DNA of 31,265 nt from DASXTB01 sp036505615 (lineage in GTDB: Bacteria > Acidobacteriota > UBA6911 > JACQSX01), in NCBI GenBank assembly GCA_036505615.1, contig DASXTB010000366.1, forward strand, positions 1-31,265, in the 5' to 3' direction. Positions 15,489-22,393 of the stretch are shown here, one piece after another (within the stretch, counting starts at the first letter, position 1; every line of letters begins with the position of its first letter). The position numbers and the translations under genes were made by a program. A model generated the notes under the pieces. The model made no database searches and was not told the origin of the DNA. It saw nothing but the letters and a program-made list of their open reading frames with translations.

Positions 15489-15518
15489 TTGGAGGAGGAA
15501 TTCCATAACCGTTATATT
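15489..15518 (+). promoter_or_regulatory. Candidate sigma-70 promoter for the plus-strand GT4
   Basis: TTGGAG (15489-15494) and TATATT (15513-15518) are 18 bases apart in the 48-base divergent space. The -10 box matches the consensus at five of six places; the -35 matches poorly. Transcription would then start at about 15525, downstream of the first ATG (15521), favouring the second ATG at 15533. An unused GGAGGAGG (15491-15498) lies too far upstream to serve either start. Confidence 0.25.
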
Positions 15519-15520
15519 CG

Positions 15521-16717
15521 ATGTACAGACGGATGAATCACGACGACTCCAGCACCAAGCCATTGTCTATTCTGCACGTCCACACGCTGCCTATTATAAG
15601 CGGTTCGGGTATTAATACGCTGTTGACGATGAAAGGCTCCCGCGATCGCGGGCATCGCGTCTCCATTGCCTGTGCTTCCGGTGGCCGCTTGACCGAGGCA
15701 GTACGGGACGAAGGAATGGAAGCGCACTTGATTTCTCAACTAACGAAAGAGATTGTTCCAGCACAAGATCTCGGCGCTGTCCTAGCTCTAAAGCGCCTGA
15801 TGCGGCGCCATCACTTCGACCTGGTACACACACACAATTCGAAAGCGGGGTTCGTCGGCCGGTTGGCGGCACGCCGGGCACAAGTTCCCGTCGTGATCCA
15901 CACCGTACATGGATTTGCCTTTCACGACGCAGAATCTGCTGTCCGGCGCGCGTTGTTCCGAAATCTGGAAAGACGGGCCGCAAAATGGTGTGACGGCATG
16001 ATCTTTATCTCAAAACCTCTACTTGACTGGGCGGAGCGCGAGGAGATTGGACGCGACGTTCCAAAAGCTGTGATTTACAGCGGCATCGACGTCGAGTCAT
16101 TCCAATCGACTGGCGGCGCTGAATTCCGGCGCGGTTTGGGAATTCCGCCCGAGAGGCTGGTGGTGGGAATGATTTCCAAGCTGTGGGAAGGGAAGGGACA
16201 CGACATACTTTTTCTCGCGTGGAAGGAACTTCTAGAGAGCCTGACAACTCCCCCGCCGCTGCTGCTGGTCGTGGGAGAGGGCTATCTGGAATCTGCGCTG
16301 CGAAAACAAGTGGCAAAGCTGGGGTTGGAAAGCTCGGTGATCTTCACTGGCTTTCACAGCAACGTCGCTGAGGTAACGGCGGCTACGGACGTCACCGTTT
16401 TGCCCAGCCTGTTTGAGGGGATGGGGCGGGTAGTTTTAGAGGGCATGGCCGCTGGAAAACCGGTGATCGCAAGCAATGTCGGAGGCATCCCGGACCTGAT
16501 CAGGCATGGGGAGAACGGACTTCTGGTGCAGCCGGGAAGCCCTCACGCGTTGAAAGTCGCGCTGTTGGAGGTGATTTCAAAGCCAGATTTGCGGGCCAAG
16601 CTGGCCGCCGGAGCGCGCATCGGCTTCAGGCCGGAGTTCTCATCAGTCTATATGGTGGAGCGGATTCACCAGTTCTACAACCAGGCGCGGGAACTGAAAG
16701 CGAATCAAGCGGGTTAA
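15521..16717 (+). CDS. GT4 family glycosyltransferase
   Basis: A GT-B glycosyltransferase of 398 residues (394 if the ATG at 15533 is used). The N-terminal domain has LHVHTLPIISGSGINTLLTM, then VHTHNSKAGFVGRLAARRA, which places it in the EPS-type GT4 branch often found beside WecA/TagO-like initiators. The donor domain has GMISKLWEGKGHDILFLAW and SLFEGMGRVVLEGMAAGKPV, with the E-x7-E motif. It likely adds a sugar on the cytoplasmic face to an undecaprenyl-diphosphate-linked precursor. It is divergent from the aminotransferase gene and followed 367 bases later by the WecA-like gene on the same strand, with repeats between. Neither start has a convincing ribosome binding site. Confidence 0.88.
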   Translation: MYRRMNHDDSSTKPLSILHVHTLPIISGSGINTLLTMKGSRDRGHRVSIACASGGRLTEAVRDEGMEAHLISQLTKEIVPAQDLGAVLALKRLMRRHHFDLVHTHNSKAGFVGRLAARRAQVPVVIHTVHGFAFHDAESAVRRALFRNLERRAAKWCDGMIFISKPLLDWAEREEIGRDVPKAVIYSGIDVESFQSTGGAEFRRGLGIPPERLVVGMISKLWEGKGHDILFLAWKELLESLTTPPPLLLVVGEGYLESALRKQVAKLGLESSVIFTGFHSNVAEVTAATDVTVLPSLFEGMGRVVLEGMAAGKPVIASNVGGIPDLIRHGENGLLVQPGSPHALKVALLEVISKPDLRAKLAAGARIGFRPEFSSVYMVERIHQFYNQARELKANQAG

Positions 16718-16755
16718 GCGCGCCTCTCTAGCCTCCGCTGGGGCAACAACGTGAG

Positions 16756-16776
16756 AAAAAATCAGAACCGCGCCCG
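16756..16776 (+). repeat. 21-base motif shared with 4562-4582
   Basis: The sequence AAAAATCAGAACCGCGCCCG with one more A in front is identical at 16756-16776 and at 4562-4582, both on the plus strand. At 4562 it forms half of a terminator-like hairpin on the minus strand. Here the following bases (CCAGAACG) do not complete that stem. It is therefore a repeated word rather than a conserved terminator. Confidence 0.5.
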
Positions 16777-16791
16777 CCAGAACGTGTGAAG

Positions 16792-16897
16792 AAATTGATT
16801 TGATCTGTACGGGCGACCCTGTGTGGTCGCCCGTTCTCCAATGAGGCGCGGGGTCCGGGCGGCCACGCAGGGCCGCCCCTACAATCAAATTGATTTT
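16792..16897. repeat. Short inverted-repeat element (GGGGCGGCC type), copy 2
   Basis: The two arms (about 16792-16834 and 16856-16897) are reverse complements with one gap and a few mismatches. Their outer ends read AAATTGATTTGAT on the left and, turned round, AAATCAATTTGAT on the right. Each arm contains its own hairpin, GGGCGACC-CTGTGT-GGTCGCCC (16811-16832) and GGGCGGCC-ACGCA-GGGCCGCCC (16857-16878). It lies in the 366-base space between the GT4 and WecA-like genes. The design matches 11194-11278. Confidence 0.6.
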
Positions 16898-16915
16898 TAA
16901 CAGCGGAGGCTGAAA

Positions 16916-17035
16916 ATGTCCGAACTGCAGGCTCTTCCCGCCAAGCTGGACAAGCTGACAGTTAGTTCTAATACTGTTTTCGCAATCCCAAGGCTCCGCT
17001 GCGCTTCGACCTCGGCCCCCACTTTAGTGCCTTAG
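16916..17035 (+). CDS. Possible 39-residue small protein or gene remnant
   Basis: An ATG at 16916 has GGAGG (16905-16909) placed six bases before it, the best ribosome binding site in this neighbourhood. The frame gives 39 residues (start MSELQALPAKLDKL, charged and helix-prone) and stops at TAG 17033. The second half, rich in Ala, Ser, Thr and Pro with two Cys/Arg positions, looks less protein-like. It may be a truncated N-terminus of a former gene. I recognise no family. It sits 48 bases before the WecA-like gene and could act as a leader peptide for it. Confidence 0.3.
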   Translation: MSELQALPAKLDKLTVSSNTVFAIPRLRCASTSAPTLVP

Positions 17036-17083
17036 AAAACGCGGGGCTGGTATCTTTCCGTTCCTCTCGTTTATATTAACGAT

Positions 17084-18271
17084 GTGAATTTTCCCGAACA
17101 AATCAAGATTTACGGGCTCCTGTTCCTGCTTCCTTTCGCCCTTGTTCTGATTCTGGTGCCCTCAAGTGTCAGGCTGGCCCAAAGGATCGGGGCCCTTGAC
17201 TATCCGGAAGAGCGCAAGATCCACACAGGTCCGGTCCCGAGGCTGGGCGGATTGGCGATATCCACGGCAATATGGCTCAGCATTTTGGTCGGATTCGCTC
17301 TCAACCGATATCTTCGCGCCGAGTTGCCTACAGTCGCCGGAATGGTTTTTGGCTCCATCGTTATTCTTGGACTGGGGATTTATGATGATGTCCGAAATGC
17401 CCCGCCGCTGGCAAAGCTGGCGGTGCAGCTTATCGCCGCCGGGATCGCTGTCAGTCTGGGCATCAAGTTTCAGCTCGCATCTAATCCTCTGGCCGAGGTG
17501 ATGAGAAACTATTTCGAACTGGGCGCCCTGGCCATCCCCCTCAGTATTCTCTGGATTATCGGCCTTACCAATGCGATGAACCTGGTCGACGGACTGGACG
17601 GGTTGGCGACCGGTATCGCTCTGTTTGCCTCTGTGGCGCTGTTTTTGATTTCGATGAAGCAGGGCGCAGGCGTGGTGACTTATTTTTACGTTACCATAGC
17701 GGGAGCAAATCTCGCGTTTTTGAAGTTCAATCGGCATCCGGCGCAGGTGTTTCTGGGGGACAGCGGCGCCACCTCTCTTGGATTCCTGCTTGCTTGCCTT
17801 TCCATCCAGGGAGGCCAGAAAAGTTACACGCTGACGGCGCTGTTCATCCCGCTGATTGTTTTTGGTATCCCCATCTTCGACTCCATCACGGCGCTCATTC
17901 GCCGCTATCTGTCTAATGCGAAGCTTCAGCAAGCGGACTCCCAGCACATTCATCATCAGCTTTTGAGAGCGGGTTTGACACAGAGGCAGGCAGTTTGGAT
18001 TCTCTACGCCATGACCATCATTCTTGGAATCATAGGATTCTGCTTTACCGTATTACTGGACCAATATGCCGCGGTGATTGTGATTATCATTGGGGTGCTG
18101 GGAGGTTTTGTCGCTAAGGAGTTGAATGTATTCGGCAGAGAGCGGCAAATGATGGAGCGAGAGTTTCGCTATTTCCAGTCGCGCGACTCGGAAGAGAATG
18201 CCCAGCCTCCGGAAACAAATCCGGCACGGCGGGCTACCGGAGTGCGAGATGAGCAGAAGTTTAAGCAGTGA
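17084..18271 (+). CDS. Undecaprenyl-phosphate sugar-1-phosphate transferase (WecA/TagO/MraY family)
   Basis: A 395-residue membrane enzyme that would move GlcNAc-1-phosphate (or a similar sugar-1-phosphate) from its UDP form to undecaprenyl phosphate, the first step of glycan assembly. It has about eleven hydrophobic helices. RKIHTGPVPRLGGLAI is the early cytoplasmic loop; LGIYDDVRNAPPLAK contains the Asp-Asp pair; NAMNLVDGLDGLATG and FLGDSGATSLGFLL are the Mg/nucleotide loops; HIHHQLLRAG is the WecA-type His loop, which separates it from MraY. The C-terminal 45 residues are soluble and charged. It starts with GTG at 17084 with no ribosome binding site; a TATATT word lies at 17072-17077, so leaderless initiation is possible but weakly supported. 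Confidence 0.92.
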   Translation: MNFPEQIKIYGLLFLLPFALVLILVPSSVRLAQRIGALDYPEERKIHTGPVPRLGGLAISTAIWLSILVGFALNRYLRAELPTVAGMVFGSIVILGLGIYDDVRNAPPLAKLAVQLIAAGIAVSLGIKFQLASNPLAEVMRNYFELGALAIPLSILWIIGLTNAMNLVDGLDGLATGIALFASVALFLISMKQGAGVVTYFYVTIAGANLAFLKFNRHPAQVFLGDSGATSLGFLLACLSIQGGQKSYTLTALFIPLIVFGIPIFDSITALIRRYLSNAKLQQADSQHIHHQLLRAGLTQRQAVWILYAMTIILGIIGFCFTVLLDQYAAVIVIIIGVLGGFVAKELNVFGRERQMMEREFRYFQSRDSEENAQPPETNPARRATGVRDEQKFKQ

Positions 18272-18336
18272 ATCCAGTCCTGAATTTCCAATTTCAACAG
18301 TGCGACCATCTTAAAAGACAGTTGATTTCGTGTCTG

Positions 18337-18545
18337 GAGCGCGCCGCAGGCGCGCTCTCGGGTTTGGACATTTTGGAGAGACGGCCGGTGGGCCGTCTCC
18401 AAGCCGCTTCCAGCGGCCTTTCCCGAAGGGTCTCAGCCCCGGCCCTTCCGAGGCCGGGGTGCAAAGCGCGAGCGCAACCATCAGCCTCGAGGCCGTTTCA
18501 ACGGCCTTTCTCGCCAGGCCAGTCGGCGTTTACGCCGGCGTAATG
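18337..18545. repeat. Array of six unrelated perfect hairpins
   Basis: The 290-base space between the WecA-like and PHP genes contains, in order: GAGCGCGCC/GGCGCGCTC (18337-18357), GAGACGGCC/GGCCGTCTC (18378-18399), GCCGC/GCGGC (18403-18417), CCCCGGCC/GGCCGGGG (18437-18459), AGGCCGT/ACGGCCT (18490-18507) and CGGCG/CGCCG (18524-18537). Loops are three to seven bases and stems share no sequence. The second hairpin with its leader (18362-18400) is a near-identical copy of 9223-9261. No run of T follows any stem, so they are not classical terminators. Confidence 0.65.
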
Positions 18546-18561
18546 GTCCGTCTAAGATTCA

Positions 18562-20214
18562 ATGGCTAAAACTGGTTGCTTGGACAAAATTAAACGTTTT
18601 CAAAACAGGCTGGCGCTAATCCGAATGCTGGCGGTCCTGGGGATTAGCGCAGGGGGAATTGGGTGTTTACTCGCCCAGGCGGCCGTTCCGGATTCGCGTT
18701 CTAATGCTATCCCACAGGCGGAGGAGCTCAAACAGGGGTACCGGCCGCTTGTCGCCGCCCTCCATATCCATTCCCGTTTCAGCAACGGAAACTTAGAGAT
18801 TTCTGAACTGGCGGCATACGGCCACCAGCATCAAATTGACGTTCTTGGCATCACCGATTCATTGCTCACCAGAGTTCGTTACGGCGTGGGACCCTGGAAA
18901 AAACTGATCTCGTATTGGGCCTCGCGCCGCGCCGTCATAGATCACGGAGTCCAAAACTACCTTACCAGCCTGCAGCGTGCTCAGCGCCAATTTGAGGATG
19001 TAGTCTTGATTCCGGGCTTGGAGGTGGCCCCCTATTACTACTGGCAGGGCGATCTCTTTGACGGCCTTAGGCTGTTTGATTTTGACCGGCACATCTTGAT
19101 TTTCGGCCTCTATGATCCGGAAGTGATTCGAAATCTTCCCGTGATTGAAAACGAGACCTGGGCCAACACGCAGCGGGATTGGGGCTCTACCATCGGGCCG
19201 GGGGCGATGATTATTTGCGGTGCGATCCTGCTCTTTGTAAAGCGAGTTAGAGAGGTCAGGCTCACTTACTTCTCGCTTCGAAAGCAGCGGCGTTTTTGGT
19301 TGCTTGGCCTGGTGTTGCTGCTCGTCGGTGGAGCGTGGGCATACAATGATTATCCTTTCGGGAGACTGTCTGATCCCTATTCCGGAAAAGGTGACATACA
19401 CGCCTCTCAGCACCTGATCGACTTTGTGCGCAGGCGTGCGGGTCTGACGTTTTTGAGTTATCCGGAAGCCCGCGTCGCGGATATCAAGATGGGCGGATCC
19501 ACAATGGTCAGCGCCCCCCACCCGGAGGATCTTTGGCTCATGGATCAGTACACCGGCTTCGAGGGGGTCTATGGCGGCGATTTCCGGGTCACTGAACCGG
19601 GCAATGTGTGGGATCGCGTGCTGATCGATTATCTCCAGGGTGGGCGCAGGTCCTGGCCGTCGGTGATCACCGGCATTGATTTCCATGATTTTAGGCCCAA
19701 GGGAGGGTGGTACGACTTGATCCGGGGGCAAACCGTCCTGTGGGCGAAAAGGAAGGACCAGGCATCCGTTCTCGATGCGCTTCGGAGGGGCCGCGGTTAC
19801 GCCATTTTTCAGCCGGTTGAAGGTGAAGAAGTTACGCTGCGCGACTTCACGCTAAAATCAGACGATCGGACAGCGGTTGCAGGTGAAACGATGCAAATCG
19901 CAGCGTCGGTTACTGTCAGCGCGGTCGTTGACTGGAGATCTCAAGTGAGGGACTTTGCTCAGTCAAGTGGCACGCGCGACAGCGAATCGGCCAATCATGC
20001 TGCAGCAAGTGCTAGCTTGCCAAAGCTTCAGAGGCCGGCGCATCTGGAACTGATTCGCAATGGAGAACGGATCGATCTGATTGACTCTCAACTGCCAATG
20101 CGCCTGAATCGAACGGAGACATTAGGACCCGGGAAGTATTACTATCGATTGCGCGTCGTATTTGGTCTCTACCAGGAGCTGCTTTCTAACCCGATCTTTG
20201 TAGAGATGCGCTGA
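18562..20214 (+). CDS. Membrane-anchored PHP-domain (metal-dependent phosphoesterase-like) protein
   Basis: A 550-residue protein. An N-terminal hydrophobic segment (about 17-41) is a signal or anchor. The PHP fold follows: ALHIHSRFSNG (His68, His70), DVLGITDS (Asp99), IPGLEVAP (Glu154), DRHILIFGL (His177) and, far downstream, GIDFHDF (Asp373, His375). The usual ITDH histidine is Ser100 here, so one metal ligand may be missing. Two hydrophobic helices (about 211-227 and 245-261) are inserted inside the PHP domain, which would place its two halves around a membrane hairpin. The last 130 residues look like a beta-rich accessory domain. The function is unknown; sugar-phosphate or nucleotide phosphoester hydrolysis is the family theme. 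It lies between the polysaccharide region and recJ. Confidence 0.7.
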   Translation: MAKTGCLDKIKRFQNRLALIRMLAVLGISAGGIGCLLAQAAVPDSRSNAIPQAEELKQGYRPLVAALHIHSRFSNGNLEISELAAYGHQHQIDVLGITDSLLTRVRYGVGPWKKLISYWASRRAVIDHGVQNYLTSLQRAQRQFEDVVLIPGLEVAPYYYWQGDLFDGLRLFDFDRHILIFGLYDPEVIRNLPVIENETWANTQRDWGSTIGPGAMIICGAILLFVKRVREVRLTYFSLRKQRRFWLLGLVLLLVGGAWAYNDYPFGRLSDPYSGKGDIHASQHLIDFVRRRAGLTFLSYPEARVADIKMGGSTMVSAPHPEDLWLMDQYTGFEGVYGGDFRVTEPGNVWDRVLIDYLQGGRRSWPSVITGIDFHDFRPKGGWYDLIRGQTVLWAKRKDQASVLDALRRGRGYAIFQPVEGEEVTLRDFTLKSDDRTAVAGETMQIAASVTVSAVVDWRSQVRDFAQSSGTRDSESANHAAASASLPKLQRPAHLELIRNGERIDLIDSQLPMRLNRTETLGPGKYYYRLRVVFGLYQELLSNPIFVEMR

Positions 20215-20285
20215 CCGATGTTCAGGCATACTGTAGTGGCGGTAAATTGGCAAATAATCCGGGCCGAAGTTTATATCTTGAATCC

Positions 20286-22001
20286 ATGCCGAAATATGTT
20301 TGGAATCTGCACACCCCTGACGCTTCAGCGGTAGCAGGTCTCTCCAAGGACTTGAATATCTCGCCGCTGCTGGCCTGCCTGCTCATCAATCGCGGGCTTC
20401 GGCATCCTGATGAAGCCGCCCGATTCTTATCGCCGTCTCTGGTACAGCTCCACGATCCGTTTTTGCTCACCGGAATGGCGCGGGTGGTGGAGCGCGTGGA
20501 ACGGGCGATCGCCGGCGCTGAGAAAATCCTGATCTATGGCGATTACGACGTAGACGGCATCACCTCGGTGGTGATCTTGAAAAAATTCCTGGAGATGGCC
20601 GGCGCCAATGTTCAGTATCACGTGCCGGAGCGATTGACAGAGGGCTACGGGCTGCGGCCGGAGCGAATGGAGCAAGCTGCTGGGGAGGGCGTAAAGTTGA
20701 TCATCAGCGTCGACAGCGGTATTCGTGCGGACGACGCGGCTCGGGCCGCCCGTGCACGCAACATTGACCTGGTGATTACCGACCATCACCTGCCCGAAAA
20801 AGAACTCCCGCCCGCTTACGAAGTCCTCAATCCCAACCGCAAAGACTGCGCCTATCCTGATAAAAATCTGGCCGGAGTGGGCGTGGCCTTCAAGCTGGTT
20901 CAGGCGCTGTTGGAGCGGTCGGGCCGCGAAAGATTGATTCCCAGCTTTCTCAAAATTGTTTCCATCGGAACCATCGCCGACATCGTTCCCTTGCTGGGCG
21001 AGAATCGAGTCTTCGTAAAGATCGGCCTGGAGGGCCTCAAATCGCCGCGCAATTACGGCCTGAAGGCGCTGTTGGAATCTGCCGGCATGTTGGGAAGGCA
21101 GATCGACTATTCGGCGGTCGGATTTCGAATTGCCCCGCGAATTAATGCGGTGGGCCGCATGGGAGACACGGCGGATGCGGTGCGACTGTTTGATTCACTG
21201 GAGGAAGTGGAAGCACGTTCCATAGCAGCCCGGCTGGCCGATAAAAATCTGTTGCGGCAGGAGGAACAGGGACAAATTCTCAAATCGATAGAGCAGAAGT
21301 TTCAACAGGAACCCGAGGCTTTCTCCCAGCACGTGATTGTTCTGTGGGACCGGTGCTGGCATCGCGGAGTGATTGGCATTGTCGCTTCACGAGTGATGGA
21401 AGCATACGGCCGTCCCGTCCTGATAGCATCCATAGAGGATGCCGTTGCCACCGGTTCGGGGCGAAGTTTTGGAGACTTTCATTTGTTAGAGGCGCTGGAG
21501 GCATGCAGAACGCTTTTTGAAAAATACGGCGGTCATCGCAATGCGGCCGGCTTCACGCTGGACGCTGCACTCCTGCCGGAGCTGCGCCGGCAACTGAACC
21601 AGTACGCCCGTGGACTGTTCCTCGAGCCTCCGTCGCCTTCGATTTCCGTGGATGCAATCCTGCCGCTGCATAATTTAAATTTCGGGGTGTGGGAGGAGAT
21701 CTCACGGCTGGAGCCATTTGGTTTTGGGAATCCCGTTCCGATCTTTCGCGACGATGAAATCGCAGTAAGGGCCGGCCCGTTTGTGCTTAAGGAAAAGCAC
21801 ATCAAGTGGAGACTGGAATCGGGATTGTGCTCGGAAGCTGTTTGGTGGAATCAGATTGACAAACTGGAGATGCTTAAGCCACTGAGAAGCCTGCATGCCC
21901 TTTACCAGTTGGAGATGAATGAATTCAGAGGCGAACGAGGCCTGGTTGCGCGAATCCGGGATCTTTCGATTGCGGAATGCGGATTGCGGAATGCGGAATG
22001 A
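20286..22001 (+). CDS. recJ: Single-stranded-DNA-specific 5'-3' exonuclease RecJ
   Basis: A 571-residue RecJ nuclease acting in recombination and mismatch/base-excision repair. The DHH phosphoesterase domain shows ILIYGDYDVDGITS (Asp pair in DYDVDG, about 86-91), ISVDSGIRA, VITDHHLPE (DHH at 166-168) and NRKDCAYPDKNLAGVG. The DHHA1 domain shows RINAVGRMGDT, GRSFGDFHLLEAL and KYGGHRNAAGFTL. A C-terminal OB-like domain follows. I start at ATG 20286; an upstream TTG at 20247 would add 13 unlikely residues. The last residues (SIAECGLRNAE) and the stop codon are encoded by the heptamer array at 21968-22165, so the natural C-terminus has been overwritten or extended by repeat sequence. Confidence 0.95.
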   Translation: MPKYVWNLHTPDASAVAGLSKDLNISPLLACLLINRGLRHPDEAARFLSPSLVQLHDPFLLTGMARVVERVERAIAGAEKILIYGDYDVDGITSVVILKKFLEMAGANVQYHVPERLTEGYGLRPERMEQAAGEGVKLIISVDSGIRADDAARAARARNIDLVITDHHLPEKELPPAYEVLNPNRKDCAYPDKNLAGVGVAFKLVQALLERSGRERLIPSFLKIVSIGTIADIVPLLGENRVFVKIGLEGLKSPRNYGLKALLESAGMLGRQIDYSAVGFRIAPRINAVGRMGDTADAVRLFDSLEEVEARSIAARLADKNLLRQEEQGQILKSIEQKFQQEPEAFSQHVIVLWDRCWHRGVIGIVASRVMEAYGRPVLIASIEDAVATGSGRSFGDFHLLEALEACRTLFEKYGGHRNAAGFTLDAALLPELRRQLNQYARGLFLEPPSPSISVDAILPLHNLNFGVWEEISRLEPFGFGNPVPIFRDDEIAVRAGPFVLKEKHIKWRLESGLCSEAVWWNQIDKLEMLKPLRSLHALYQLEMNEFRGERGLVARIRDLSIAECGLRNAE

Positions 22002-22165
22002 AGCGCCGAGTTGCGATTGCGGAATGCGGATTGCGGAATGCGGATTGCGGAATGCGGAATGAAGCGCCGAGATGCGATTGCGGAATGCGGAATGCGGATT
22101 GCGAAATGCGGAATGAAGCGCCGAGATGCGATTGCGGAATGCGGATTGCGGAATGAAGCGCCGAG
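21968..22165 (+). repeat. Two-level heptamer array entering the recJ 3' end
   Basis: The sequence is built from two seven-base words, GATTGCG and GAATGCG (one AAATGCG variant), and a constant block GAATGAAGCGCCGAG(A/T)TGC of 19 bases. The order is 4 words, block, 6 words, block, 5 words, block, 3 words, block (the last block ends differently after GAGAT). Block starts at 21996, 22057, 22111 and 22151 give spacings of 61, 54 and 40, exactly 19 plus a multiple of seven. The first four words are inside recJ and the TGA in the first block is its stop. Confidence 0.85.
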
Positions 22166-22193
22166 ATCTGACAGCAGCCCCGCAACCAAAAGC

Positions 22194-22392
22194 GTCATTG
22201 GTTATTTAGTCATTAGCCATCGGTCAACGGGAAAAACAGAATTTACGAAGTTGTTACAGCTTTGGCAGTCTTCATACCCCAAGCTTCAGCCTATTCTCCG
22301 TGCCATCTTTGCGGTCTCCGTGCCTTTGTGGTGAACGTCTGTGAATGATCCCGGGTAAAACAGCGATGAACGATGACCGATGACTGATGACG
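22194..22392. repeat. Heptamer words with inverted partner ahead of the LptC-like gene
   Basis: Within the 392-base space 22002-22393, words such as AGTCATT, AGCCATC and GGTCAAC (22194-22228) are answered by GATGAAC, GATGACC, GATGACT and GATGACG (22365-22392). That is the reverse-complement vocabulary also used at 13549-13852. The last word ends two bases before the start codon at 22394. The middle holds a 'CTCCGTGCC...TCCGTGCC' low-complexity stretch (22296-22325) and no gene. Confidence 0.5.
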
Positions 22393-22393
22393 T

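Noticed and set aside
17162..17956. 264-codon minus-strand frame inside the WecA-like gene
   Set aside because: Very rich in Arg, Gln and His with no hydrophobic core, typical of the antisense of a membrane-protein gene.
18859..19731. 290-codon minus-strand frame inside the PHP gene
   Set aside because: It is a shadow of the plus-strand gene; its peptide has no recognisable motif while the plus strand shows ordered PHP motifs.
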